The notes beneath the pieces are model-generated. The model worked only from the letters and a program-made list of their open reading frames with translations. It had not been told where the DNA came from and ran no database searches. The position numbers and the translations under genes were made by a program. Of a stretch of 38,156 nucleotides of DNA, positions 14,568-22,172 are shown one piece after another (position 1 is the first letter of the stretch; each line of letters begins with the position of its first letter). Source of the stretch: a virus; the IMG/VR virus record IMGVR_UViG_3300019124_000104, positions 1 to 38,156 of that record. One strand, given 5' to 3'.

Positions 14568-15202
14568 AGCGGCATCACCCGATAAGGCGCGATCAGCGCC
14601 TGGACGCCAATGGGTAGCACCTGCCGGTTCTCATGAGCGAGCGTCACCGCCTCGCGGCTCATGTACCAATGGCCGACGAGCAGCTTAATTGCCTGCTTGA
14701 GAGGCTCGGGGACGTTCTCGTAACCGGCGGTAAAGCGCACCCGCATCGGCTCGCTGCCCGGCCCCACTGGAACCACGGCGCGGGATGAGTTGGTGATCGA
14801 GCCGCCGAACATCGCGCCGTGGCCCACCACCGTGTAGTTCGCAGCCGGATACACCTGCTCCTGGCCATTGGCGTCGATGTATCGAATTTCATCCACCGCG
14901 ATCAGCGGTGGCAGCGGCAGGCGGATGGCCCAGCCGAACCCGTGCCCATCCCAGCGCCAGTAAGGCGAGTTCATGTGCCAGCTCTGGCGCACCCACCAGC
15001 GACCATCTAGTCGAAGCTCCCAGGATTGGCGCACGAGCGCGCGGCCCAGAATTCCGGTCGGTCCATCCAGATGCTGGGTTGCGGCCTCTACGAGCGACGA
15101 AATGAGGGAATTCTCGGTATCGTGCTCGACCTTCAGGTGATCTTTCATTTCCTGAAGCGACACGGGCGGGGCTTTGGGGGGTGCGATGCGAACGAGCGTC
15201 AT
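14564..15202 (-). CDS. Head-tail connector protein (HK97 gp6 / phiE125 gp8-like)
   Basis: 212 residues. LQEMKDHLKVEHDTENSLIS near residues 17-36 and LVEAATQHLDGPTGILGRAL after it are the standard start of gp6-like connectors. A middle part with Trp repeats (RLDGRWWVRQSWHMNSPYW) follows. Near the end, VRFTAGYENVPEPLKQAIKL is the family's F-x-A-G-Y-x-x-V-P-x-x-(L/I)-x-x-A-I segment. It forms the ring under the portal. Its length (212) fits the phiE125 gp8 subgroup rather than the 100-residue HK97 gp6. ATGA overlaps on both sides. Confidence 0.87.
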   Translation of the reverse strand: MTLVRIAPPKAPPVSLQEMKDHLKVEHDTENSLISSLVEAATQHLDGPTGILGRALVRQSWELRLDGRWWVRQSWHMNSPYWRWDGHGFGWAIRLPLPPLIAVDEIRYIDANGQEQVYPAANYTVVGHGAMFGGSITNSSRAVVPVGPGSEPMRVRFTAGYENVPEPLKQAIKLLVGHWYMSREAVTLAHENRQVLPIGVQALIAPYRVMPL

Positions 15203-15381
15203 TCGTTGCTACCCTTGTTGTCGTCGCCCTCACGGCTGAAACCGGACCGCTTGGCCCAGCCCGCTTTCACGGCGATTTGGGCCAATCGGCCCCGGATGGT
15301 TTCGCCTTCCTCGATCCAGCGCGGATAAATCTTGCCGTCCTCAACGCCCCGGAAACGCTTGGTGACTTTGGCCTTCATCAT
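15199..15381 (-). CDS. Small phage protein, unknown function
   Basis: 60 residues starting MMKAKVTKRFRGVEDGKIYP, then IEEGETIRGRLAQIAVKAG. The first of two adjacent ATGs (15379-15381) was chosen because AAAGGA lies 5 nt upstream; the longer form from 15396 would contain that site. Small basic SH3-like proteins of this type commonly lie between capsid and connector genes. It is the first gene after an intrinsic terminator-like hairpin (15399-15421), so it may be expressed separately or by read-through. Confidence 0.65.
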   Translation of the reverse strand: MMKAKVTKRFRGVEDGKIYPRWIEEGETIRGRLAQIAVKAGWAKRSGFSREGDDNKGSNE

Positions 15382-15398
15382 CGTGGTCCTTTTCATGG

Positions 15399-15421
15399 AA
15401 AAGGCCGGGATGTTCCCGGCC
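15399..15421 (-). terminator. Terminator-like hairpin inside the head operon
   Basis: On the minus strand GGCCGGG (15421-15415) - AACAT - CCCGGCC (15409-15403) is followed by TTTTCC. It lies between the acidic protein gene (ends 15454) and the next gene (starts 15381). It would reduce transcription from the capsid genes into the connector and tail genes. Confidence 0.6.
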
Positions 15422-15453
15422 TCCTGCTTCGTGCTATCGGCGCTGTGAGGCGC

Positions 15454-15762
15454 TTACTTTTCCTCGTCCTTCTTCGGCTCCTTCGGGGGCCGCTGGCGCA
15501 CCTTGGTGTGCGTGAAGTGCGGATCGTTGAAGTCGATCTGCGAACTTTCGGGCGGCAACCCAGCGCGCGGTTCGGTATCCACCGCCGGATGGTTCAGGTC
15601 CGCCTCCGGGGCCGCATCGGGCTCAAGGATCGCACCGCTGGGCTCCAGCGGGTCGGCGGTGCCGGTTTGCATTGTGTTGCCGGGCTTGGAAGCGTCGTTC
15701 CTGCGCTCCGCGTCGGCCTTGCGCGCATCTTCGGGCTGCGCGGCTTTCTTGCGTTCTGCCAT
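15454..15762 (-). CDS. Acidic, probably disordered phage protein
   Basis: 102 residues rich in Pro, Glu, Asp, Ala and Lys with no hydrophobic core (MAERKKAAQPEDARKADAER ... RPPKEPKKDEEK). Such proteins often follow the major capsid gene in HK97-type phages, and some decorate or help fold the head, but there is no sequence evidence for that here. It lies between two GC hairpins (15399-15421 and 15800-15819), making it almost a separate transcription unit. Function unknown. Confidence 0.65.
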   Translation of the reverse strand: MAERKKAAQPEDARKADAERRNDASKPGNTMQTGTADPLEPSGAILEPDAAPEADLNHPAVDTEPRAGLPPESSQIDFNDPHFTHTKVRQRPPKEPKKDEEK

Positions 15763-15799
15763 TGCAATGGCTCCTCAAATCGTGTGTCGCCAAAGGGAA

Positions 15800-15819
15800 C
15801 CCCGGCCCGTGGGCCGGGG
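15800..15819 (-). terminator. GC hairpin after the major capsid gene
   Basis: CCCCGGCCC (15800-15808) - GT - GGGCCGGGG (15811-15819) begins 10 nt after the capsid stop codon. The minus-strand sequence after it is TTCCCTTTGG, so the U-run is poor. It may be a leaky terminator or an mRNA 3'-end stabiliser for the capsid message. Confidence 0.5.
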
Positions 15820-15828
15820 CGGCTCGCA

Positions 15829-17058
15829 TCAGGTGAGCAGGAACCGCAGCACGGTCGGGTCTTGCACGCCGCCGCCAACGCGCCGCGTGGTGTAGAACAT
15901 CACGTAAGGCTTGTTGGAGTACGGATCGCGCAGCACGCGAATGCCGGTGCGGTCGATGATGAGGTAGCCGCGCCGGAAGTCGCCAAAGGCGAGCGGGCGG
16001 GCACCTGCGGCCACATCGGGCATGTTGGCGTCCTCGGTGATGGGATAGCCCATCAGCGTGGCGGGCTGGCCCGCCTGCAACGACGGCTGCCAGAGGAAGT
16101 TGCCCGCCGTGTCGCGAAGCAGGCGAATGCGAGCGATGGTGTTGCGGTTCGCCAGGAAGCGCGCATTGGCCGACAACTCGCCGGGGAGATCGTAAATGAT
16201 GTTCACGATATCCTCCGGCCCGATGGTGCCCGGCGTTGCCGCCGGAACATCGGGGATCACGCCCCACGGGTGACGGGTCGCCGCCGGGCCGCCGTCCACA
16301 TAGGAGAGCAGGCCGAACGGCTTGTTAACACCATCGCCGCTGACGAAGGCGATACCCTCCTGGCGCGCAAACTCGGTATCCACCTCGCCCGCCAGCCATG
16401 CCTCGATGTCGATTTCGCTGTCATCGAGGATCTGCTGCGTCGCCGCCGGATTGGCGTAGATTTCGCCCGGCGTGAACGTCAGCGGGGTGAGGGTCGGGGT
16501 GGAAGTCTGCGGGCGCGGAGCCGTTTCACCAACCCAGCCGCTGCCGACCGCACGGTCATTAACGAGCCGGGTAAAGCCAGCGCCGCCGATCTGCATCACC
16601 TGCGCGAGCTGGCGCATAGGGCTCACGATCTTGAGCGCATCAATGATCGTGCGGTCCCATTCCACCGGAGCGGTGTAGCCGCCATCGGGAGCGGAGCCCA
16701 CCGAGAGCGCCGCCTGCACGTCGCCGGTCTTGAAGTACGAGCGGAACGCCTTCTCGTACTCAATGTCGGCCTGGGTGCGTTGGCGACCGCCCTGCCCTGC
16801 GCCCATTTCCTGCGCCGCGAGGCGGGCATTCACCTCATCGACCGCCTTCTGCAAGGTGGACAGATCGGTGCTGATGCGCTCGATTTTCTCGCTGCGCACC
16901 ACGTCCTGCTGGCCGTTCCGCAGCTCTTCAAGCTGCCGGTTGTACTCGTCCTTGAAGGCTGCGAAGGTCTTTTGCAGCTCCTCCAAGAGCGTTTTCGGGT
17001 CGCTAACGTCTGCCCGCACGGCGACGAGCCCACGGCGACCGGGGATCACATGCATCAT
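15829..17058 (-). CDS. Major capsid protein, HK97 fold
   Basis: 409 residues. The N-terminal part (about 18-85, DPKTLLEELQKTFAAFKDEY) is a coiled coil corresponding to the HK97 delta scaffolding domain, expected to be removed by the adjacent protease. The rest follows the Phage_capsid family: SAPDGGYTAPVEWDRTIIDA, then SPMRQLAQVMQIGG, then GWVGETAPRPQTSTPTL, then EIYANPAATQQILDDSEIDI, then FVSGDGVNKPFGLL. Ending PYVMFYTTRRVGGGVQDPT is also typical. Start at 17056-17058 with GGAG 8 nt upstream. The exact cleavage site is not assignable by eye. Confidence 0.93.
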   Translation of the reverse strand: MMHVIPGRRGLVAVRADVSDPKTLLEELQKTFAAFKDEYNRQLEELRNGQQDVVRSEKIERISTDLSTLQKAVDEVNARLAAQEMGAGQGGRQRTQADIEYEKAFRSYFKTGDVQAALSVGSAPDGGYTAPVEWDRTIIDALKIVSPMRQLAQVMQIGGAGFTRLVNDRAVGSGWVGETAPRPQTSTPTLTPLTFTPGEIYANPAATQQILDDSEIDIEAWLAGEVDTEFARQEGIAFVSGDGVNKPFGLLSYVDGGPAATRHPWGVIPDVPAATPGTIGPEDIVNIIYDLPGELSANARFLANRNTIARIRLLRDTAGNFLWQPSLQAGQPATLMGYPITEDANMPDVAAGARPLAFGDFRRGYLIIDRTGIRVLRDPYSNKPYVMFYTTRRVGGGVQDPTVLRFLLT

Positions 17059-17071
17059 GTGAGGATCTCCG

Positions 17072-17920
17072 TTAAACGCGAATGGTTTCGATGAGCCGAC
17101 GCAAGTCGGCGCTCAAATCGCCAGCTACGGCATGGCGTGGGCCACCAGCTACGGCATGGTGCCCGCTTACCTCGCCAATGAGGCTACGGCGCTCGCTGCG
17201 AGGTATTCCTTGGCGCATCAGCGCGGCCTCGACACGGCGCGCTGCGGCTAGTGACTTAACTTCGTCCGCTTGCTCTTGGTTCAATGCGCTCGACGGCAGC
17301 AGCGCATCGGCCAGCCCGGCGTCGATGGCCTGCGGGCCGTTGAACCACGTTTCCCTGTCCATCCACCCGGCGGCCTTCTTCTTCTCGACACCAGCTCGCG
17401 TGGCGTAGAGCCCGGCCATCGCATCATCGAACGGTTCCAGGGTATCGGCGGCCCCGCGCATGTCGTGGCGGTTGCCGACCGCCACCGCCCAGGCGTTGTG
17501 AACCATGATGAAGCCGACTTCGGAAATCTGCACCTCGTCGCCCGCCATGGCGACGACGGAGGCCGCGGAGGCGGCAAGGCCCATCACTTTCACGGTCACC
17601 TTGTGCGGGTGCTCGCGAAGCAGGTTGTAGATCGCAATCCCCTCAAAGAAGTCGCCGCCCGGTGAGTTGATGTTAACCACCACATCCTTGCCGCCGATGG
17701 CGCGCAGCGCTGCCGCGATGCGCTTGGATGTGATGCCCTCGCCGGTCCACCAATCCTCACCGATGACATCGTAGATCGAGATTACGTTGTCCTCGCCCTC
17801 GTGCGCGGCGCGCACCTTGGCGTTCCATTTCTTGAACGCTTCGTCGGGAACCGACCAGCCGCCTTCGTCCGATGGCAGCGGGTTGAGCGCCTTGATTTCC
17901 GGTAGGTTACGCAACGTCAT
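17072..17920 (-). CDS. Head maturation protease, ClpP-like (prohead protease)
   Basis: 282 residues from the ATG at 17918-17920. GGAG lies 6 nt before it, while the ATG at 17926 abuts that site with no spacer. The serine peptidase domain shows INSPGGDFFEGIAIYNLL (84-101), the nucleophile region GLAASAAS (Ser118), and FIMVHNAW with His141. This is the ClpP-type (S14) prohead protease family that trims the capsid delta domain and other head proteins. The C-terminal 70 residues are Ala/Arg-rich and lack family signature. Its start overlaps the end of the portal gene by 14 nt. Confidence 0.9.
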   Translation of the reverse strand: MTLRNLPEIKALNPLPSDEGGWSVPDEAFKKWNAKVRAAHEGEDNVISIYDVIGEDWWTGEGITSKRIAAALRAIGGKDVVVNINSPGGDFFEGIAIYNLLREHPHKVTVKVMGLAASAASVVAMAGDEVQISEVGFIMVHNAWAVAVGNRHDMRGAADTLEPFDDAMAGLYATRAGVEKKKAAGWMDRETWFNGPQAIDAGLADALLPSSALNQEQADEVKSLAAARRVEAALMRQGIPRSERRSLIGEVSGHHAVAGGPRHAVAGDLSADLRRLIETIRV

Positions 17921-19175
17921 CGTCATCTCCAGAGGTATTCTGTTGACCGGCGGGAGGCGCCAGATCGTCCCGCCTGCGGAGGTTCGACAGGGCGCGCACC
18001 TCATCGACATGCATCCAGGGCTGGTGCCCACCGGAGCCCAGCGCCCTGGCGAAGAACTCGGCCTGATCCTTGAGGCTTCCGCGCAGCAATGCGCCTTCAT
18101 TGAACTTGGGCTTGAGCAGCTCCTGCTCGGCCTCAGTGAGCAGCGTGCGGCGGATGGCCTGCTCCCAGGCGACGAACCACGGGGCCAGCGCGTAGCGGAC
18201 GAAGCCGATACCCAATTGCTCGATGCCGGTGCCCCAGCTCGTGTCGTCCATGCCCAGCAGCGGGCGGGGCACGCCGAAGATGCGGCCAATCTCCTCGATC
18301 TGGAACCTGCGGGTCTCCAGGTGCTGGCTGTCCGCCGCCGTGGGCGCGAACGGCTTTGGCTCCAAGCCCTCTTCGGTCAAAATCCATTTGTGGGCGTTCT
18401 CCGCGCCCGAGTACCGCTCCTCCAGGCTCGCCTTGAGGCGGTCGTAGGCTTCCTGGCTCAAGGTGTTGGGATGCACCATGACGCCGCCCACGATCAGGCC
18501 GTTCTTGAACAGCCGCGCGGCGGCGACTTCGGTCTGGATCGCGAGCCCGATGGCTTCCGCTGCCTGCTTCACCAGCGAGAGCCCGTTAATGCCATCCATG
18601 GAGAGCCCGCGCAGGTGAAACACGTCCTGGGGCCGTAGCCGCACCCTGCCGCCCCCGGGCCGTTCGTACTCGTAGGACACCGTCCAGTCAGGGTTCTGCA
18701 CCGGCGTCACCCGCTTGGGGTCCATCGGCACGAGTGCGGTGATGCGCTCTCCGGTTCGCAGCACGCGGGCATATCCATCGCCGCGCACGAGTGCATTGAG
18801 CTGCAGGTGTGAGCGGAAATCGAAGGCGCTCTGCCAAGCGTTCGGCTGCGCGTACAAGATCTTGTAGAGCGGGTGGTCGTCGGCCTTATCGCTCTCGAAA
18901 TCATCGCCGCGCAGGAGGTGCAGCGGCAGCATTCCGATGGCATAGGAGATCAGCGATACGCACCGGAACACGGTCGTGTTGCGCATCGCGCTCTCGACGC
19001 TCACCTCCGCGCCCGAATGCGTCGAGTAGCCCGCCCGGAGAAATTCCGCGAGGCGCGGGTCATCGAGTCCGGTGAATGCCATCATTTCAGCGTGCGGGCG
19101 GATAGCCAGCGACGATGCAACCTGCGGAGCCGGTTCGTCGCGCCGCCGCAAAAAATCGAAAAGGCCCATACTCAC
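17907..19175 (-). CDS. Portal protein, HK97 family
   Basis: 422 residues. Signature segments are SVESAMRNTTVFRCVSLISY, then AIGMLPLHLL, then HPLYKILYAQPNAWQSAFDF, RGDGYARVLR, and IEEIGRIFGVPRPLLGMDD with GIEQLGIGFVRYALAPW, matching Phage_portal HK97-type. Twelve copies form the DNA channel at the vertex. It probably starts at the GTG 19173-19175, sharing GTGA with the terminase stop (19172-19174) and so translationally coupled. The ATG two codons later is an equally possible start. The end overlaps the protease gene. Confidence 0.92.
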   Translation of the reverse strand: MSMGLFDFLRRRDEPAPQVASSLAIRPHAEMMAFTGLDDPRLAEFLRAGYSTHSGAEVSVESAMRNTTVFRCVSLISYAIGMLPLHLLRGDDFESDKADDHPLYKILYAQPNAWQSAFDFRSHLQLNALVRGDGYARVLRTGERITALVPMDPKRVTPVQNPDWTVSYEYERPGGGRVRLRPQDVFHLRGLSMDGINGLSLVKQAAEAIGLAIQTEVAAARLFKNGLIVGGVMVHPNTLSQEAYDRLKASLEERYSGAENAHKWILTEEGLEPKPFAPTAADSQHLETRRFQIEEIGRIFGVPRPLLGMDDTSWGTGIEQLGIGFVRYALAPWFVAWEQAIRRTLLTEAEQELLKPKFNEGALLRGSLKDQAEFFARALGSGGHQPWMHVDEVRALSNLRRRDDLAPPAGQQNTSGDDDDVA

Positions 19176-20983
19176 ATTATCAGGATGCCGCGTGTTTCGT
19201 AGACGCTGCGGGCAGGCCCCGCCTCGTGTTTGAACGTCGCCGCGCCCACCGCCATGGCGAGCGCGACAATCGGGTCGATCCGGTTGGTGGCCTTCCGTTT
19301 CGAGAACCAGCGATTGTCGAACGGGTCTTTTTCGAGCACCGCTGACATTGCTGCAGAGATCAGCACCGGGCTGCGCTTGATGCGAATGCGGCCCTCAAGG
19401 ATGAGCGTTTCCAGCTCGTTTACGGAGCCCGGCATCCAGAGGCCCTGGGGCGGCTCCACACCGGCGCGCTTGGCGGCCTCGATGACTTCCTCTGGCGGCT
19501 TGGCCCGGCGCTTGCCGCCCTGCGGATGCTCGATGAAATCCACCTCCAGGCCGATCTCGTCGCACGCCTCCTCGAAACGCCGGAACGCATAACGGTCATA
19601 GGCGACCCAGGTGGTGCCGTATTCGTGCTCGATCTCGGCAAGGCGCGCGGCCATGTAATCGAAGCGCACCACCCGGCCCGGCGGCGCATTGAGCAAACCC
19701 TTGGCGGCCCAGACGTCGTAAGGAGCCTTGTCCCGCAGCGCCCGCTCCCGCATCGTGTCACGGGGCGTCCAGGCTTCCACCCAGGCGTCGAAGGTGGGCT
19801 TGCCCTCCTCGGTGATGCCGGTTTCCACCACGAACGCCATCGCGGCCAAGTCGGTGGTGGCCGAAAGGTCGATGCCCGCGCACAACCGCTTGCCGTTGTG
19901 GATGGCCGGATCGAAATCGGCCAGCACGCTTTCAAGCGCGGGGCGGCTCATCCAAGCGGTTTCGGCGTCCGTCCAGCAACAGAAGTGAAGGCGCAGGATA
20001 CCGTTCAACTTGCCCGGAATGGCCTTGGCTTGGCGCACCACCCCTGCCAGGTAGTCCTCGGTGATGGTGACGCCCAGCAGCGGGTTGGCCTTTTCCCAGC
20101 AGCCGGGATCTTCCAGCGGATCGTCGCCTTCATCGAGCGCGCAAACGTAGGAGAACGTGCTGTCGTCTTCGACATCGCCTGCGGCCACCCGCACCGCGTG
20201 CTCGTGCTCGTGCCAGCACACCGAATTGCGGTCAGTGCCTGAGTTCGTGATCATGAGGAGCAGCGGCTGGCGTCGCCACTTGAAGCCGCGCTCCAGCATT
20301 TCGATCACGTGGCCGTCTTTGTGCTCGTGGATCTCATCGCACAGCGCGCACGACGGCCTCGGCCCCGATTGACCCTCCTCGCTCGAGATGGGCCGAAAGA
20401 ACGAGCTGTCCTTGTACGTGAGGTTCCAGACCGGGTTGCCGCCATGCGCCTTCACCTTCTGGCGCAGTGCCTTCGATTGCTCCCGCATGGCGACCGCATC
20501 GCGGAAGAGCACCATGGCCTGATCTTTTTTCGACGCCGCCGCGTACACCTCCGCGCGGGCCTCTCCATCGGCTACGAGGCAATACATGCCGATCCCGGCG
20601 GCAAGCGGCGACTTGCCGTTGCCCTTGCCCTGCTCGATGTAGGCGCGGCGAAAGCGGCGCGTGCCATCAGCGCGCTTCCATCCGAACAGGCTCCCCACGA
20701 TGAAGGCTTGGCTCGGGTGCAGGTCAAAACGCACGCCTTCGAACTGCCCGCCCGCCAGCCGCAGCGTCGTGGGAAAGAACCGCAGCGCGCGGTCGGCGGC
20801 GGCGAGATCCCAGACCAGCCCGCGCCCCGGCCCCTCCTCCAGATCCCGGAGGTGGCGCTTGCAGGTGTCGCGCACATGCGGCCCGGCGACGATATCGCCT
20901 GCCACAACGGCCTCGGCATAGGCCGTCACCGGATCAGGTAAAGAATTCTTCGGCGGGGTCTTGGCTGTCCTGCGCTTCTGCAT
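19172..20983 (-). CDS. Terminase large subunit
   Basis: 603 residues from the ATG at 20981-20983; an extension to 21028 is possible. The ATPase domain has a Walker A-like QGKGNGKS (118-125) and Walker B PSCALCDEIHEH (Asp216-Glu217 acting as metal/catalytic acids). The nuclease domain begins at AGIDLSATTDLAA (Asp372) with later conserved AYDRYAFRRF and RIDPIVALAMAVG near the end. This is the TerL type paired with P27-like small terminases, as in HK97-type cos or headful phages. The start overlaps the small terminase gene by 50 nt. It powers DNA packaging and cuts concatemers. Confidence 0.92.
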   Translation of the reverse strand: MQKRRTAKTPPKNSLPDPVTAYAEAVVAGDIVAGPHVRDTCKRHLRDLEEGPGRGLVWDLAAADRALRFFPTTLRLAGGQFEGVRFDLHPSQAFIVGSLFGWKRADGTRRFRRAYIEQGKGNGKSPLAAGIGMYCLVADGEARAEVYAAASKKDQAMVLFRDAVAMREQSKALRQKVKAHGGNPVWNLTYKDSSFFRPISSEEGQSGPRPSCALCDEIHEHKDGHVIEMLERGFKWRRQPLLLMITNSGTDRNSVCWHEHEHAVRVAAGDVEDDSTFSYVCALDEGDDPLEDPGCWEKANPLLGVTITEDYLAGVVRQAKAIPGKLNGILRLHFCCWTDAETAWMSRPALESVLADFDPAIHNGKRLCAGIDLSATTDLAAMAFVVETGITEEGKPTFDAWVEAWTPRDTMRERALRDKAPYDVWAAKGLLNAPPGRVVRFDYMAARLAEIEHEYGTTWVAYDRYAFRRFEEACDEIGLEVDFIEHPQGGKRRAKPPEEVIEAAKRAGVEPPQGLWMPGSVNELETLILEGRIRIKRSPVLISAAMSAVLEKDPFDNRWFSKRKATNRIDPIVALAMAVGAATFKHEAGPARSVYETRGILIM

Positions 20984-21413
20984 GGATACGCGAGCGCGCC
21001 GATGGCGTGATGCCCAACTCGGCGGCATAGCGAACCATATCGGCGGCGGCCTTGTTGGCGATGCCGACGATGGGGTTCTGGATAGGGTTTCCGTTGGTGG
21101 TGCGGATCATTAGCCCGTGCGTGAGCTGGTCGCGCTGCGCCATCTCGGCCAGGGTTCTCTCGGCGGTGCGCCAGCGCTCGTAGGCTTGGCAATAGGCGGC
21201 AAGCGTGGCGCGGTCGAGCCGGGTCAGAATGCCGGTCTGGTACATTTCGTGCGCCACCCGCTCCCACTCCTGGCGGGCGGCTTCGCCCAGGTGGTCGGGC
21301 GGTTCGGGCAGCGCCGGGGCCACCTTCGGCTCGCGCCGGTTGATCGCCCGTTTGCCGGGGTTGCCCTGCACCAGCTTGAGGTGCGTGGGCTTCGGTTTCG
21401 GTCCTCTAATCAT
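20934..21413 (-). CDS. Terminase small subunit, P27 family
   Basis: 159 residues. The N-terminus MIRGPKPKPTHLKLVQGNPG with KRAINRREPKV is the signature of P27-like small terminases (G-x-x-P-x-P-x-x-x-x-x-x-G-N-P-G). The C-terminal half (NPIQNPIVGIANKAAADMVR and LGITPSARSRIHA) is also conserved. It recognises the packaging site. It is the first gene of the late minus-strand operon. Upstream lies the divergent regulatory region with TTTAGC/GCTAAA repeats. Confidence 0.92.
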   Translation of the reverse strand: MIRGPKPKPTHLKLVQGNPGKRAINRREPKVAPALPEPPDHLGEAARQEWERVAHEMYQTGILTRLDRATLAAYCQAYERWRTAERTLAEMAQRDQLTHGLMIRTTNGNPIQNPIVGIANKAAADMVRYAAELGITPSARSRIHAEAQDSQDPAEEFFT

Positions 21414-21454
21414 CGTTCCTGCCTTGCACCCTGCGACGAGAGTGCGACCATCTT

Positions 21455-21507
21455 TTTAGCCGGTGGCGGCTAAATCGTCTTGCTCGTTTAGCCATTTTCG
21501 CTAGATT
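21455..21507. promoter_or_regulatory. Divergent regulatory region with two TTTAGC dyads and a plus-strand promoter
   Basis: A dyad TTTAGCC (21455-21461) - 6 nt - GGCTAAA (21468-21474) is followed by a second, less perfect one, TTTAGC (21487-21492) - 7 nt - GCTAGA (21500-21505). TTGCTC (21480-21485) and TAGATT (21502-21507), 16 nt apart, form a plausible promoter for the plus-strand genes, with the second dyad lying between and across these boxes. The same arrangement recurs at 24353-24380. It lies between divergent TerS (minus) and the accessory cassette (plus), so one regulator could act on both. Confidence 0.5.
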
Positions 21508-21547
21508 GAGGTCATCGCAAATCACCCGCTCACAAGGAGCCGCGCCG

Positions 21548-22093
21548 ATGACCACCAAGACCTACACAGATCGTTCTAACGCCCGCCGGGCCGCGAAGGC
21601 TGCGGGCCTGGATCTCGACACCCTCACCTTCGTGCAGGTGGATGGCCGCTGGACCTGGGACGCCAAGGAAGAGCCCAAGGTCGTTGACGCCCCTGCCGAA
21701 CACATCCCCGCCGAAAAGCCCGCCCAGGACGAACCCGCGCTCATGGAGATCATGGACGACGCCGCCGCGATCCTCGACGGTGTCGCTGCCAGGGAGGAAC
21801 GCACCGAGGCCCGCGCCGCGCGCCGCCAGCGCCTGATTTCCGCCGCCCAGGCGGTGGCCCAGCCGAGGGTTGCAACGCGCCACGAGGCGGGGCCGCGCGG
21901 CAAGATGGCTCTCATCAACGACATGCTCAACCGCAGCGAAGGCTGCACTCGCGAGGAGATCCTGGCCGCCACCGGCTGGCCCTCGGTGAGTGTCCAGCAA
22001 TGCGCCAAGTCGCTGAGGTTGGAGCTGGTGGTGGACAAAACCAGCCGCCCGTTCCGCTACCGCGCCGCGCAAACACAGGCGCTCGCCGCCTGA
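21548..22093 (+). CDS. Winged-helix-like DNA-binding protein (DUF3489-like C-terminus)
   Basis: 181 residues from the ATG at 21548, with AAGGAG 9 nt upstream. An N-terminal 40 residues (RSNARRAAKAAGLDLDTLTF, then VQVDGRWTW) precedes an acidic low-complexity middle (50-95). The C-terminal about 60 residues (KMALINDMLNRSEGCTREEI, then LAATGWPSVSVQQCAKSL, ending FRYRAA) resemble the winged helix of DUF3489, where a T-x-x-E-(L/I)-x-x-A-T-G-W segment is typical. It may regulate the adjacent dyads, but that is inference. A GCCCC hairpin follows (22110-22129). Confidence 0.7.
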   Translation: MTTKTYTDRSNARRAAKAAGLDLDTLTFVQVDGRWTWDAKEEPKVVDAPAEHIPAEKPAQDEPALMEIMDDAAAILDGVAAREERTEARAARRQRLISAAQAVAQPRVATRHEAGPRGKMALINDMLNRSEGCTREEILAATGWPSVSVQQCAKSLRLELVVDKTSRPFRYRAAQTQALAA

Positions 22094-22109
22094 CGGTTCA
22101 CCCGCGCCG

Positions 22110-22129
22110 AGCCCCGGCGTGCTGGGGCT
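22110..22129 (+). terminator. GCCCC/GGGGC hairpin after the first cassette gene
   Basis: AGCCCC (22110-22115), an 8-nt loop, then GGGGCT (22124-22129) followed by only one T. This is a weak terminator or attenuator between the winged-helix gene and the DUF932-like gene. Its sequence is related to hairpins at 23393, 24302 and 25573. Confidence 0.45.
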
Positions 22130-22172
22130 TCACGCGGATTGAACCGCACCCCCCGAACCAAGGATCACCCCC

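Noticed and set aside
15199-17094. Long plus-strand frames opposite capsid, hub and tape-measure genes
   Set aside because: High GC leaves antisense frames open. They are rich in Arg, His and Gly, lack ribosome-binding sites and lie over well-recognised minus-strand genes.
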